Assembly: GCA_964017125.1 (NCBI GenBank) | Contig: OZ024914.1 | Coordinates: 29,943,149 to 30,007,148, forward strand | Direction: 5' to 3' | Source of the DNA: Flabesymbios commensalis | Taxonomy: Eukaryota > Annelida > Polychaeta > Terebellida > Flabelligeridae | Length of the DNA stretch: 64,000 bases | Shown: positions 10,163 through 21,866 of the stretch, piece after piece | How positions within the stretch are numbered: the first letter of the stretch is position 1 | How the letters are laid out: the number at the start of each line of letters is the position of its first letter | Notes under the pieces: model-generated | Told to the model about the DNA's origin: nothing | Databases searched by the model: none | The model's input: the letters and a program-made list of their open reading frames with translations, nothing else | Position numbers and translations under genes: made by a program

Positions 10163-10566
10163 TATTGATTAAAGAAGATGTATTTTGTTGACACAGACTT
10201 AACTCAAGATGGGTTTAACAGGCCAATTAACACCTGGAAACTACATGAACTATCGGCTGTTTTTCTTAGACAGAATACAGCTTGAGGTATCACCTGATCA
10301 CACCCAGAATCTCTCTTGAGTGTTGTCACACTCAAGTTATCTGGTGAGTGTGATTCTTCATGCTTTATGTTGTAATTTATGTATAATGTATAATGTATCA
10401 TGGTTAAATTTCCAATTCATGCTGCTACTGAATCGGACGAGTAATTTGTTTAATGGAAACACGTTAACATATTATTCTGTTAGCATGTAGCCGGGTGTAA
10501 ATACATGTACCACGAAATATTATCCCCCAACAACAGTATCTCAGCGAAAAGTCTTCGTTATCAGGG

Positions 10567-10811
10567 TTAACCCTTTAACCGCTAAGTTCTTTAATTTGAA
10601 TTTTTACCCACTTGAAGTTGTGTCTCGCTGACGCGATCCACAACTTCAAGTGAGTGAAAATTATTCAGCTTCGACAAAATGGAAGTCAACTGTTTTTAAA
10701 TAGTGCTGATTGATGTCACATTTTATCTTTAACATGTTTAAAAGGTGGTACTTAATGTGCTAATAAAAAATAAAACCCGAATATATGCGACACCGGCGGT
10801 TAAAGGGTTAA
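10567..10811 (-). mobile_element. PalC TTAA-type MITE, both ends present
   Basis: Flanked by TTAA at 10567-10570 and 10808-10811. The ends are TTAACCCTTTAACCGC and GCGGTTAAAGGGTTAA. The hairpin is near the left end (CACTTGAAGTTGTGTCTCGC). It is inverted relative to 8883-9128. The right TTAA is shared with the PalB-like piece that follows. Confidence 0.9.
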
Positions 10812-10980
10812 CCCTTACAAAGCTGAAACATTTTTGAACAGCAAAAGTTGTTTTCAATTTGAAATCATCATAACTATGATAAATGTCTTACATGGACTTA
10901 GTTAGCCCTTTCAGCCTTATTTGAATACCTATGTTATCATGGTTATGGGTCTACGGCCATTATAAATTTTTAATTTATTA
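10808..10980 (+). mobile_element. PalB long arm without its hairpin
   Basis: TTAACCCTTACAAAGCTG, TCAATTTGAAATCATCATAA, CCTATGTTATCATGG and GGTCTACGGCCATTATAAA match the long arm of PalB. The GACGTC hairpin and the right terminus are missing. Confidence 0.75.
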
Positions 10981-11249
10981 TTGCATCGATTAAAATGGTA
11001 AAAAACTATTCCTGTTCGACTACTTGTACTAGATGACAACTATGCATATACATAATCCTATCTATGACACTTTCCTACCTGTCAAGAACAGTATGGTAGA
11101 TTTCAATGCCAGTAATTGATACCACCCCAAAACACACCCGTCTCCCTATCATCCCCCATCCCCATCACGATCTATATTTTGATGTATTTTTTATGTCAGC
11201 GGAGGCAGAAATAGTTACATTTTATCTACAGGTTACCAGTGGTACTGAT

Positions 11250-11315
11250 CCATAGAGATTCTCAATGCCTCGCCAACATTCACAACGATAGCCCAACATT
11301 GAACCAACATTGGAC
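11250..11315. repeat. PalA relic
   Basis: CTCAATGCCTCGCCAACATT, then AACGATAGCCCAACATTG and AACCAACATTGG. It is immediately upstream of a well-preserved PalA copy. Confidence 0.5.
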
Positions 11316-11328
11316 AGGGTCAGATTAG

Positions 11329-11435
11329 CTGACAAACACGTGACATCGGCCGACGTTGGTTTAATGTTGCGCCATCGTCGCAGACGATGGCGCAACATTA
11401 AACCAACGCTGGTTCAACGTTACCTGTTTGTTGGG
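11329..11435. repeat. PalA palindrome
   Basis: GCTGACAAACACGTGACATC, GACGTTGGTTTAATGTTG, core CGTCGCAGACG at 11376-11386, a perfect inner arm CGCCAT/ATGGCG, then ACATTAAACCAACGCTGG and TTTGTTGGG. The inner CGCCAT replaces the usual GGCCAG on both sides. Confidence 0.85.
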
Positions 11436-12094
11436 TATTCTACCTCTGAAAACAAACGCACTGTAAACAAAGCGCGGTGATTTTTTAACGGACTGTTTTT
11501 TACGGCGTATCGCTGGCACTCGGGGACGCCGCTCGTTGACAGTCACTTAGCAGCTTGTGGCCATTTATCAAACCAGCACAACACGTTAAAAACTATCTGG
11601 CCATAACACACTATCCACTTACAGATTTATTGAAATAAAACGTCAGCGAACGTGTGAAGCCAGGTTGTAAAATGAGATCGGAATCTAGAATCAGGAATCT
11701 AGACGTCAAAATAATGCAATTTGCCAATTTATAGGTTAAATAGGACGTTTCTGTGAATAATTTTCCAGTTAATTTAATTAATTCTCATTATCTGATTATC
11801 ATTATTGTCATTGTCTGATTATCATGATTATAATACTAAACAACAGTTTTTGCACATTTTAAAACACTCAATCTCTATTCATCAGTTCATGCTATTCGAA
11901 TTGTTACATAATATTATACATAATCATGATAATGTATTTCGGTTTTTGCATGATTAGTTTAATCACAACGCTTACATCTGTACATAGGCCTAATTAAACA
12001 TGATAAATCAGATCAGAATCGGATCAGAATCAACTACCTATTATCAGATATGCTTTTTATTATGCCCCACTTTGCAGTAACTTGATCACATAAA

Positions 12095-12409
12095 GGGCGG
12101 GGGCCCTAGGGTAGTGGTTAGCACCGCTGCCTTTCACGCCAGAGTCCGGGGTTCGGTTCCCGGTCTCGGCGGTTTGAAAGAAACAAAATTGTTTCTTCCC
12201 CATCCACGTGTGAAAGTTAGTATTGTGGGGAGCCTCCGTGACCGAGAGGTAGCGTGCTCGGCCTCAGACCGCCAGGGCTCGAATTTCGAATCCTGTGTCT
12301 GGAGGACAGTGTCATCTTAATCATCTCACCATCCTCAGGAGGTTCTCCTGGCCCAGTTTAGCCTATATGTGCACAAAGGTGGCCTAAAGCCCGATTCATT
12401 TCATTTTTT
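12095..12409 (+). mobile_element. Dimeric tRNA-derived SINE, full copy
   Basis: Two tRNA-like Pol III units in tandem. The first has A box TAGTGGTTAGC (12112-12122) and B box GGTTCGGTTCC (12150-12160), and resembles tRNA-Glu, including a CTTTCAC anticodon-loop region. The second has GACCGAGAGGTAGCG and GGCTCGAATTTCGAATCC. A tRNA-unrelated 3' body ends in TTCATTTCATTTTTTT. It is flanked by a perfect 13-bp target duplication, TTGATCACATAAA, at 12082-12094 and 12410-12422, so it is a recent LINE-dependent insertion. Confidence 0.92.
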
Positions 12410-12686
12410 TTGATCACATAAAATCATTACCATGATCAATTTACCCAACAGTAAGCGTTGATCATGTTAATCAGTTGTAGCTTGTTTCAGTATAGATCTA
12501 AAATTAATAGTTTAATTAAAATGTACTGAATCTGATCATGGAGATAGTAGAGATGATCTGATACAACGGCTAATTGGAATTGTATCGGCATATCCATTAT
12601 CACTGATTATAGACTAGTGAGGCCTGTATGCATGCCGTTTGTCAAAAAAGACGATTCTCAACTTTGTATTGAGCTTGATTTGTATT

Positions 12687-12936
12687 TTAATCCTTACAGC
12701 GCGGGGATCGACTTTAGACGTCAGAATCTGACGTCTGTAGACGTCAGATTCTGACGACTAAAGTTGATCCCCGCACTGTAACATGTGTAAGAGTAAAAAT
12801 TATAATGACCATAAACTTATAGCATAGGTATTCAAATGAAGCGAAAACAGCTAAGACATTTGTGATGATTTCAAATTGCAAAAACCCTTTGGTCTCCGTG
12901 GTTTATACAACAATATTTCAGCGCGCAAAATGTTAA
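12687..12936 (-). mobile_element. PalB TTAA-type MITE
   Basis: Flanked by TTAA (12687-12690, 12933-12936). It opens TTAATCCTTACAGCGCGGGG. The hairpin GACTTTAGACGTCAGAATC faces GATTCTGACGACTAAAGTTG around CTGACGTCTGTAGACGTCAG. The long arm (TATTCAAATGAAGCG, GATTTCAAATTG) follows in the reverse direction. Confidence 0.88.
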
Positions 12937-13542
12937 TATTACCATGAATCAATTCATCTAATTCCTAAAACAATATATTATTCATCATAAAAAAAATCAA
13001 GACATTGGTCTAGCGGTGGCCAAAGGTTCTGCTTGTGTTAAGCAGTTTTATGGGTTTTTTTGTGAGCTGTGAGGGGGTATGTCTAAATCCTGGCAACCTC
13101 GCGTGGGTGTGTCTAATATAAATCTAACAACCGCTCTTAGCTCGGTGGCCCAGCAACTCGCTAAGTGTAAACTTAGAGTAAAACGCACCAGGACATAACA
13201 CAGATTGTGAAAAAGAACGCAGATAAAGTTGTTTTTCTTGTTCCTTTTAAACTTTCCCTAACAATGCAGTGATAGCGATTGAACAGACGTCCCATTTCTA
13301 CCAGGCCTCCACTCTGGACATCAACTATCAGCTGGTAAAAGAGGATATGGCATTATCATGATTATCGTATCTGAGTTGTTCTTTTCTCCTAATAACGGGA
13401 GTGATATAATTTGTTCTAACAGAAAATAGCATCGTAATAATATCAAAGAAAAGCTGTTTTGTTTGAATAAATAGTCACTGAATGGCGTTTAAATGTTGGG
13501 ACTCCTTCTAAAGTTATATACATGAAATTGTGTCGTAATTTA

Positions 13543-13805
13543 TTAACCCTTTCAGTGCGGGGACTGACTTAGACGTCTCTAGACGTCAGATTCTGATATC
13601 TAAAGTCGATCCCCGCACTGAAAGAATTAAAAAATAAAATATATTGACCGTGAACATGGTATTTACCCATAAGTATATGTTTAACATAGGTATTCCGATG
13701 AAGCGGAAAGGACTACTAGCTAAGACCTTTATTATAACTTCAAATTGAAAAAAAAAACCTTTTGTGTACATGGTTTATACAACAAATTTTCGGCGTTACG
13801 ACAGT
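13543..13805 (-). mobile_element. PalB TTAA-type MITE, eroded
   Basis: Starts TTAACCCTTTCAGTGCGGGG. The hairpin is shorter (GACTTAGACGTCTCTAGACG and on). The long arm TATTCCGATGAAGCGG, then AACTTCAAATTG, ends near TTTTCGGCGTTACG. The right TTAA is lost. Confidence 0.8.
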
Positions 13806-13850
13806 CGGAGACATCGGATCAACATTGAGCCAACATCGAGCTAACCCCAC
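13790..13850. repeat. PalA relic
   Basis: GGAGACATCGGATCAACATTG, then GAGCCAACATCGAGC. The core is lost; it abuts or overlaps the PalB end. Confidence 0.4.
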
Positions 13851-14106
13851 ACATTTCTAGGCAGAATATAAATGGTAACAAGCGCCACCTGATGACAGAA
13901 AGTGTAATTACAGCTGTCATCGCGACTTCTGACCTAGATTTTTTGTGCTGTGTTTTCTTTGTCCCAAATTGCAGCAATTTGGCTGAAATGGAGAAAATTC
14001 GCATTTCTCAGACAGACCAAGTCATTAACGTCATTATGCGTTTGGGTGAAAAAGACGTTGGCAATTAGATGGAGTGCCCATGTCACCAGCTCACCCAACC
14101 TCAAAA

Positions 14107-14180
14107 GACACGTTGGCTGTATGTGGTTTTAATGTTGTGCCAACGTCTACGGCGTTGGTACAACATTAAAACAACATAAG
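14107..14180. repeat. PalA palindrome with private arms
   Basis: ATGTGGTTTTAATGTTGTGC, core CGTCTACGGCG, then GGTACAACATTAAAACAACAT. The arms pair well; the outer CCCAGC ends are absent. Confidence 0.75.
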
Positions 14181-14561
14181 TTCAGCATATCATGCAGATA
14201 ATCCGTGGCATCAGCCCTAGATTTCACTTTTGTTATTGTGTGACATTTTTGTTTCGTTGTAAGATTTACCAGTTACAATTAGCCGTGAGCATGATGAGCA
14301 TGGTAGGAGTGTCGATGTCAGAATTATCCATTAATTCTCAGTGTGACGTACGGGATTCGAAAAAAGACATCAACAGTTTTGTATCAGGTGGAGTAGAATG
14401 ACGTGTTCCTGGTTCAGTTTGAATTTTCTCCCAGCTTTAAGTTTATTTTTCTCCTGGAAAGTTCAGTTAACAACCGACTGATGACTCTCTGAAATCACGA
14501 CGATCCTCTGTCGAGTCCCCCATTTACTTGACACAAAGGCTTATCATCTGATCATAGAATT

Positions 14562-14633
14562 TATTTTTTTACCCACTTGAAGTTGTGTCTCGCTACCGCG
14601 ATCCACAACTTCAAGTGGGTAAAACTTATGTAC
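14562..14633. repeat. PalC hairpin only
   Basis: ACCCACTTGAAGTTGTGTCT, then GCTACCGCGATC, then CACAACTTCAAGTGGGT: an almost perfect hairpin without the TTAA ends of the full element. Confidence 0.75.
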
Positions 14634-14746
14634 AATTTCAATCAAAATATATTCTAATATTGCGAATTTAATGAAAATTTACCTATAAATATTTTTAATT
14701 TGAGGCCAAATTAACAGATTAAAAGGCTGGAAACGGCGATAGACCT

Positions 14747-14842
14747 GGGCCCGTATTCTCGAACAAGTTACGATATATCGTAGGCTTCGGATTGGTCGAG
14801 ATGGCCTACGATATATTGTAACTTGTTCGAAAATACGGGCCC
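14747..14842. repeat. PalE with asymmetric internal deletion
   Basis: GGGCCCGTATTCTCGAACAAG on the left and CTTGTTCGAAAATACGGGCCC on the right. One inner arm (CGGATTGGTCGAGAT) lost its partner. Both arms carry GAACAAG/CTTGTTC where other copies have GTACAAG/CTTGTAC, so the same change is present in both arms. Confidence 0.88.
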
Positions 14843-15778
14843 TGATTAGCACTCTAAGGCTTAACATGATTCCTGTTGGACGAGCGCACTCTTTGCCAGA
14901 CAAGCAGCACAGATTTCTCAGTGTACCACTTGATGTTCCGTTCCGTTCTGTACAATGGGACAAATGTTGATTTTTGAATCGGGATATGAGCTATGTCAAC
15001 TGAGTTTGCCATATTTAGTGTATGATTGCCGTGTATACAATGTGCCTGTGCTACGTAAGATCTTACCAAACAAGTATCGCTTGTTGCAAGCCGAATTTTC
15101 GGCGCAGATATGTTTCAATGGTTAGTTTGTAGTGAGCTGGACACTTATGTGTTCGACAGATCATGCTACTTGTATATTATAAACAGATAAACGACTGGTT
15201 AACTGTTTTGTACATTCATGATTGATTCAATGTTAGACACATGTTTATGACGATTATTGGTTTATCTGTTAGTTTATGTCGAATATTAGTTATCATCATT
15301 ACAAGATACAGTGTATACTGATATAGACGAAATGTTCTATAGCGATGTATGAAGTGATTTACAAATCAATACATCATATTTTATATGCACAACATGCCCG
15401 AAACCCGGGAAAATAAATTGTAGAGATCATCAACAGCAAGAATGTGGGCACAATCCAAGTGGTTTGTGTTTTTGTGAGGCAGTGGCTTACCAAGCTTACT
15501 GGGAGCATCCCTCGACACCCCGCCGTACGACATCATAACAACGTGCTCCCCCACCGTGGAAATATCAGCAACACGGTCTGCAATGGATCCAGAAGACAGT
15601 GTGCAAAAGATCCAGATCCAGAGCGGGAAGTGTGTGGATAGTATGTGGCTGATCGCCATTATACCTGAGGGTGCCAGAGGGGCGTGCGCCCTTCTGGCTT
15701 TAAATTATCTCTGTGAGTAGTATAGCCCTTCAACCCATCAACATATTGTGCGATTCAAATCTAAACTATGCTTATTAT

Positions 15779-16016
15779 TTAACCCTTCTAGACTTCAGCT
15801 ATTTTATTTTATATTTCACCCACTTGAAGTTGTGTCTCTCTGACACGATCCGCAACTTCCAGTAAGTGCAAATTATTCTGATTTATAAAAATGGGGGCCA
15901 ATCATTTTTAAATCTGACTGGTTTGAAGACACATTTTGACCTTTAAGATGTAATATAACTTAATATGTTGCTGAAAAACTTAAAATACGATTCTATTCAT
16001 AGTCGTGATTGTCAAC
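15779..16016 (-). mobile_element. PalC TTAA-type MITE, old
   Basis: Starts TTAACCCTTCTAGAC. Hairpin CACCCACTTGAAGTTGTGTC, then GATCCGCAACTTCCAGTAAG, then the long arm with ACACATTTTGACCTTTAAG. The right end is decayed where a PalA copy begins at 16019. Confidence 0.72.
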
Positions 16017-16018
16017 AT

Positions 16019-16120
16019 CCCAGTAAACACAAAACATTTTTATAACATTTATACAATGCCGATCCAACGTGTTGGAACAGCATTGTATAATTGTTATACA
16101 AATGTTTTCTGTTTGCTGGG
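16019..16120. repeat. PalA subtype b with core deletion; 2-bp flank duplication
   Basis: CCCAGTAAACACAAAACATT on the left and AATGTTTTCTGTTTGCTGGG on the right, with arms TATAACATTTATACAATGC and complement. The core has shrunk to CAACGTGTTGG. Both sides are flanked by AT (16017-16018, 16121-16122), which suggests a 2-bp target duplication. Confidence 0.85.
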
Positions 16121-16349
16121 ATGTTCAACGGATCTCGATTCTGTAGATAACCTATTGTTTATGTCCAATGGAATCACACGAATATGAATAATATTATCAT
16201 ATGTCGTCTGATATTCAGAATTCCACATTGTGTGTGTGTATGATATACAGAATGTCTGTGTACCATGCCAAACATCAGAGAGTATGTTAATATGTTAACA
16301 TGTGTAAACTGCTTTATGACAAAACGGCCGAGCTCAAGCTCTGCCTTAG

Positions 16350-16400
16350 TCAAACATTGGCTCAGCATTGGGCCAACCTTGGAAAAGTTGTCCGAATGTT
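16350..16400. repeat. PalA relic
   Basis: CAAACATTGGCTCAGCATTG, then GGCCAACCTTGG. The core is lost. Confidence 0.4.
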
Positions 16401-16959
16401 ATGACAACATATCGCCACCATATCCTGCAATTTTTGTGGGATCGTAAACTATTTTACATGGGCTGGGCTGCATTTGTGAACATTACACTCATGGTGCGGA
16501 TAGAATAATATGATACTATTAATTTATAACTTAGTGTTTTATGTTCTAAAAATAGTCTCTTTAAAACTTTAGATTGCGTAGACACCAATCTTGCAGACAA
16601 ACTTATTTCGTCAACTGAGTACTGCTATTGAAACTGCAATAATAAGGGCCAACTGTACAAACCGGAACCTATACCATTTATACCAAGGACTTTTTATGTG
16701 TACGTTAGTGCAGATAATTTAGTTGAAACAAGTGGTTTAGGTTGCACTTTTATGCCAGATTCAGCTGAATAATATAAATAATAGTGAAAGGTTTTCTATC
16801 AAGCAGCAAACAGAAAACCTTTGCGAAGCTGGAAATACTTGTTATTTTAAAAGGACACTTTTGTTTTATATACAGTGAGCCAATATTAGTATGGTTGTTC
16901 TGTGTACATGGCATAGTGCGGAGCGGTTCCACGCTGTGAAAATGGAGTGGCATATATAC

Positions 16960-17019
16960 GCTGATCCTGTTTCTCTTCGCCTCCCGGCAAGCGTGAGCCG
17001 AAGAGAAACAGGTTCAGCG
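16960..17019. repeat. Orphan palindrome in a GC-rich patch
   Basis: GCTGATCCTGTTTCTCTTCG faces CGAAGAGAAACAGGTTCAGC with one mismatch and a spacer of about 20 nt. It starts a GC-rich patch (about 16960-17290) with a 13-nt G run near 17100. Long overlapping ORFs on both strands here have no recognised protein signature. Confidence 0.7.
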
Positions 17020-17297
17020 GGGCTCCACGTGGACAGGCTTCCCCCTGGGATATGGGGATCACTGGTTCCCGAGGCGGAGTGTGTAGAGGGAGGTGTCCGG
17101 GGGGGGGGGGGGCCGGGCTGTACACCGCGCCCACTCAGTCGGACTCTTCTCGCCTCAGCTGAGGTGTTTAGTAAACATGGACTCACTACCGCCCGCTGCA
17201 ATTTGTTACCACACAGTAGTACTCCGGAGCACCCTCAAGCCTTGATGGCCGCGCACCGACAACTCTCCCCGAGACAGTGAGGAGGGAAAATAGACAT

Positions 17298-17403
17298 CCC
17301 AGTTAACATGAGACTCACCCAAGGTTGTTTCAATGTTGGGCCAGCGTCGCAGACGCTGGCCTAACATTGAAACAACCTTGGGTGAATGTCTCATGTCTAC
17401 TGT
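17298..17403. repeat. PalA, long perfect hairpin
   Basis: CCCAGTTAACATGAGACTC, CACCCAAGGTTGTTTCAATG, core GCGTCGCAGACGC at 17344-17356, and an almost exact complement ending GTCTCATG. The arms share AAGGTTGTTT, not the usual AATGTTGGTT, on both sides. Confidence 0.88.
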
Positions 17404-18850
17404 GCAAATCCTCCTCATTATATTTACGTCCATGCCTGTGCGGCGGTACTGATATAAATCACTCAGCATGCTCAATAAAAACAATTATCGTCAGACATAA
17501 AATTCACACACGTGATATATCCAATATCTGGATCCACAAAAAATATCAATATAATTCCTGTAGAACTCAAAAAATAAAGATAATTTTAGTGTAATATAAA
17601 TAATTTGTATGTCATCCATTAGTGGTAACATATATTTCGTCGGTGATATTTCACCGTGGTAAAATATACAGATATCAGCAGCTTTTCTCGCCAGCGACAT
17701 AGTAGAAGAAATATTCCAAACCTAAATACACAGCTGCATGCACTCGTCCACTTCGTGCCCATTCACTGATTCAGTATTTGAGTAAACATCGCGGCGCGTT
17801 ATCTTAGACAACTCTAAAAGTAGACCATGCACAGAAGTGACCTACCCGATAGACGGTTTATCACATTTCCAGAAATATGGAAAGACAAACAAGACATTGA
17901 AACATTTTATAATTTATTAGTTATGCCTATAGAGCTTGACATATTTTTACCTTTATCGAAACACATATCCGTTGCCTTCAGAGAAACGTTTTCTGGGGTG
18001 TGATTGCGACATGTCATATAAGCAATTACATTGTGGCAAAATATCTACTGTAAATACATTGACCATATCAATCATCTACTGATTATGTCACAGATGTTCA
18101 TCTGCAAATATGTTTCACACCAAGATAATGACATGTAATTTGTAGTAGTGTATTATGTACCATGTGTACCAAGACTATATTTTGTTGGGGAGCTATGTTA
18201 CAAAAATAGGTCAACTGAATTAATTTGTTGTATATGTGGTACCAGAACTGCATAACGTACATTACATTTCTGGCGATACTCTTCTGTCAAATGACGCACA
18301 TTTGATTTCGAAAGGTCGTGGTTAAGTGGCCAAACCATCTCAGGGTGTTTAACTTTTCTGGACAAATCAAGAATCTGGTTAAAAAGTTGAAAGTCAATAA
18401 AAGGAAAGTAGAATCACATCTGATTATTCTTTCCTTACATCGCCAAAACCAATGAGTCCAAGGATACTACTTAGTACTAGGTTCACCGTTTGTAGTAACT
18501 CTATTTTAAAACCAAACAATCTAAGCAGACGTTTGTCACTCACCTCGCTTAGCACCATCACTGGCAGACTCATTTGGCAGAGCTATCTCAGTAATTGATA
18601 AGGCTTTATGTCCTGCCTGAGCTCCTGCCGAGCTGACGTGCGAACGTGGTAGTAAGCACGGGACTTTGACCCACTGCTGGTGTAAGGTCGATGTCTTGTG
18701 TTTACTTGGATATGGCTGTACGAGGCTTATCACTGATAATGGTGTGAAGTCTATAGATGGAGCGGGGCATTGCCTCGAGGATACCAGATCAGGTTTGTGA
18801 CCAGAGGTCATGACATGCTGCTGAAGTCAAGGTGGCCTGATGGCGCCAAT
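17404..18850. other. Intronic sequence, nothing recognised
   Basis: AT-rich to about 18500. No gene, no inverted repeat and no tandem array were noticed. A faint PalA relic (CCAACGTTTGTTCAATAGCG) follows at about 18868-18905. Confidence 0.4.
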
Positions 18851-18960
18851 TAAGGTCTGCCATGGTGACCAACCAACGTTTGTTCAATAGCGGGCCAGAG
18901 TCTGCGGCTGCGAATGATGCCTTCACTCTCATAGAAAGATAAACAGCAATAACTACTTAC

Positions 18961-19770
18961 TTGAAAAGAAAGCAGTTGCTTCTGTTTGCGTTTCATAGAC
19001 ACCATGAACGTGATGACAATCACACAACTCTTGTAGGGCCAGCACCGTTTTCGAAGGAGTGGCATACATTTGAAATGAATGACATGGAATGGCATGGCAT
19101 GTCACGTTGTGCTGGGGAAATGCCGAAGCTGGTGAATAACTGACCGAGTCATCGCGATGGGACACAATCAAGTCGGCACAATCTGGTTTATATGGTGGGG
19201 CGACGTGGTAAACATTTCTTCAAATAACATGAATAAGGATTATAATCCTTGTTCCAAACATGGGTGTGAACTACTGACTATGTAATTTACAAATGTTCTC
19301 TTGAAGATTCTTTGCAAAGAACCCTCAGTAATCAGGTACTAGCAAGAATTTTATAAAAAAAGTTCTTGGTAATAGCCTACTTTACCAAACTAGCTTCAGG
19401 CGCAGCGTTTGCTGTGCACATCGCTTGATCGTTGACTTTTCAAAGGTTCCACCATGGTAAAGTACTGGCTCTTTCCAAAAAAGTTTTGATATAAAATGTA
19501 GTGGTAGATCAAACTACTGTTTATATGGCATGCAGCGGTCTCCATGAGGGCATGCCATGGTCTCAGTGTCATGAGGGCGTTATCAGGTCATAGAACGTCC
19601 TTGGTCTCAGTGAGGGCATGGCATGGCAGTTGGAGCCTGTGGTGCCCTGGTCGGGGCATGGCATGTATGGCAGACCAAGCAGTCGTTTGGTGATCCAGAT
19701 GGCCGGTCTAACGAGGACCTGCGATGGCGGGCGACGTGACCCAGCCAGCCCTGCCGCTAATCGCCGCATT
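18961..19770. other. Intronic sequence with GGCATGGCATG-type repeats
   Basis: Several short degenerate repeats around GGCATGGCATG and GAGGGCATG occur at about 19080-19105, 19527-19565 and 19614-19662. No gene is recognised. Confidence 0.35.
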
Positions 19771-19796
19771 CCCGCCGACTAATTGCCAATGCCAGG

Positions 19797-19982
19797 GTGA
19801 CTAATTGCCCCAGCAACAGCCGGGTGAGCGAGGGCGGGCTTCAGTTACCATTGCAGCTGTTGCCGCCGCTCGAGTCGCCACAGCTCCCAGAAAAAGTAGC
19901 GGACTTGTTCGAGTGGCGAGATGCTGTAGAGTTCCCTTTGAATATGACGGAAGAGGAGCTCACAGCTGACGCCGACGGTTGA
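19797..19982 (+). CDS. Short coding-like ORF of unknown nature, low support
   Basis: Beginning at a GTG, the 61-codon frame ends KVADLFEWRDAVEFPL, then NMTEEELTADADG and TGA. The C-terminal composition (acidic, with Trp and Phe spaced by charged residues) looks more like protein than most intronic ORFs do. There is no ATG near the beginning, the upstream part is GC-rich and simple, and there is no recognised family. It could be an alternative or nested exon, a retrocopy fragment or chance. A PalA hairpin begins 3 nt after the stop. Confidence 0.15.
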   Translation: MTNCPSNSRVSEGGLQLPLQLLPPLESPQLPEKVADLFEWRDAVEFPLNMTEEELTADADG

Positions 19983-19985
19983 TAC

Positions 19986-20044
19986 AACTTTGATTCTCCG
20001 TTAGGCCAACGTCGCAGACGTTGGCCCAACGGAGAATCAAAGTT
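19986..20044. repeat. PalA palindrome with private arms
   Basis: AACTTTGATTCTCCGTTAGG, core CGTCGCAGACG at 20010-20020, then CCCAACGGAGAATCAAAGTT. Outside the central GGCCAACGTC block, the arms share nothing with other PalA copies, yet they pair almost perfectly. Confidence 0.88.
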
Positions 20045-21780
20045 TAAACCCACATTAAGCGTTAGATGTCGCGGCCACGGCCATCCGTCTTCACTTCGGA
20101 CAGCTTTTGTGCCCAACACGTGTTTTCACATCGGTTAATTTTGTTGCCGACATCTCGCGTTTCTTGTTTCTCGGTGTATTCTCGCGGGGCATGGCGGTCT
20201 CGGCGTGCCACGGGAGTCTGCGCACAAAGTGTACTTACAGGCTTTACAGGATTCAAATTCCTAAGGCTCGTTAATCATCCTAACCGGATTTGCTGGATCA
20301 CTGTTCAGACGGACCCTTGAAATCCTTGAAAGTGTTTCCGTGGCTGACTAATATCCCAAGTTTTGATTTTGTAAAAGAAGGGATACATGCATTACTTCCT
20401 CTTCCTATTTTAATTTCAAAATTCTTACCATTATTATGAAGGTACCATAATATCGCTCTAGCAAGTTTATATTTTACATTTCCTGATGTTATGATACGTG
20501 CATCGTATCTGCTGGAAATGTCAGAAGTCAAAAACATAATATCAGTTTTTTAATCATATTTTGCATATAATGATTGTGACATCAATTTTTGTGTGCGACG
20601 GTGGGGCACGTGTTATTATTTGAAGTAGGTGCACCATGTGCATCGTCGCGAGTAAGCGAGTGCTTGTAGAATATCCGCTATTGTGATTTAGCTGTTTTCT
20701 TAAATACATCGATGCATTTTAATATTTTCATCCCATTTTAACCTTTTATCTTGTAAATACATAGCATAACAATATTTTATCAGGACACTTATTAAAAAGA
20801 ACTGTTCTGGAACTGTCTCTTTTTTTATTCAAAGTACCACAAGCTAAAAAGTAGAAAGTACAAGTTGTATAGTAATTAATCATAAATCCCTGAACATGTT
20901 AACGGGAATTACCTTCTTATGCAATTCATGATAACCATCTGACAATGATTGGAAGATAAATTATCGATAAGCGATATCATCCTGATCAGTGGTTATGCTA
21001 CGAGATGAAACATAATATATATGTAGGCTTATATCACCTGTATATGTAATATTATATATATATACTAAAATGTGTAGAAAGACTGAGGCAATACACTACA
21101 GATGACACCGTTTTTCTATAGTCACCCTCCTCTATGATGGGTGCCGTTTCCAGATTTCATCACCATCGCTGGACTTTTTCATCATGTGTCTTTTTAGACA
21201 GCTGTTTGACAGGACGACTGATAATACTTATCCTGGGTGGTCCGCGCCAAACCTCATCATGTTCTCCTTGAAGAGGACTGTAAGACATCGATATAAATTG
21301 TATTATCATAGAGGTCCCTCTATCACAATATAAAGACATAATACAATAATTTTTATTTCATTTTAAAAAGTACTCCTTGAAAATGAAAATTGCTATATCA
21401 TCATGATCATTATCATTATTGTTATCAGATCAATTGACAACCATGGCAAGCGTTGATTATTTGAGCTTGATTAGATTTTGTTATGAAATTTTCACATTCT
21501 GTTGAAACTGCTATAAGAAAAATTAAAGTAATACACGTGATAACAATGATTATATGTGATTGTAATGTGTGTTATGTACATTTTACATGTACCACTATGT
21601 ATATAGTATTTGGCTTTTTATGTATATAGTATTTGGCTTCACAAAAAAATAGAGTAGAAGCAGATGACACATAAACGATGAGATGTTGATCCCTGTATCC
21701 GGACTACAAGGTAATATAAAGGATTCCTTGGTGATATCCACCGCCAGATATACTGTGTCGTCTGTCTAACAAGAACCCGA
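20045..21780. other. Intronic sequence, nothing major recognised
   Basis: GC-moderate at first (20060-20330), then AT-rich. A 21-bp tandem doublet, TATGTATATAGTATTTGGCTT, lies at about 21597-21640. No gene is supported. Confidence 0.4.
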
Positions 21781-21787
21781 TATTGCC

Positions 21788-21866
21788 GCAGTGTTTGGTT
21801 AATGCTGGGTCAGCGTCGCAGACGGTGGCCCAACATTAACCCAACACTGAGTTAATGTATCTTCTT
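21788..21866. repeat. PalA palindrome
   Basis: GCAGTGTTTGGTTAATGCTG, core GCGTCGCAGACGG, then CCAACATTAACCCAACACTG. The outer arm uses CAGTGTT/AACACTG instead of CAATGTT on both sides. The ends are decayed. Confidence 0.83.

Noticed and set aside
12112-12292. tRNA genes suggested by A and B boxes
   Set aside because: The same tRNA-like pair recurs in dispersed copies with target duplications and a shared 3' body, so they are SINE heads; acceptor stems do not form.
16866-17280. Overlapping ORFs in the GC-rich patch
   Set aside because: Open frames on both strands reflect GC content; no domain or splice context supports them.
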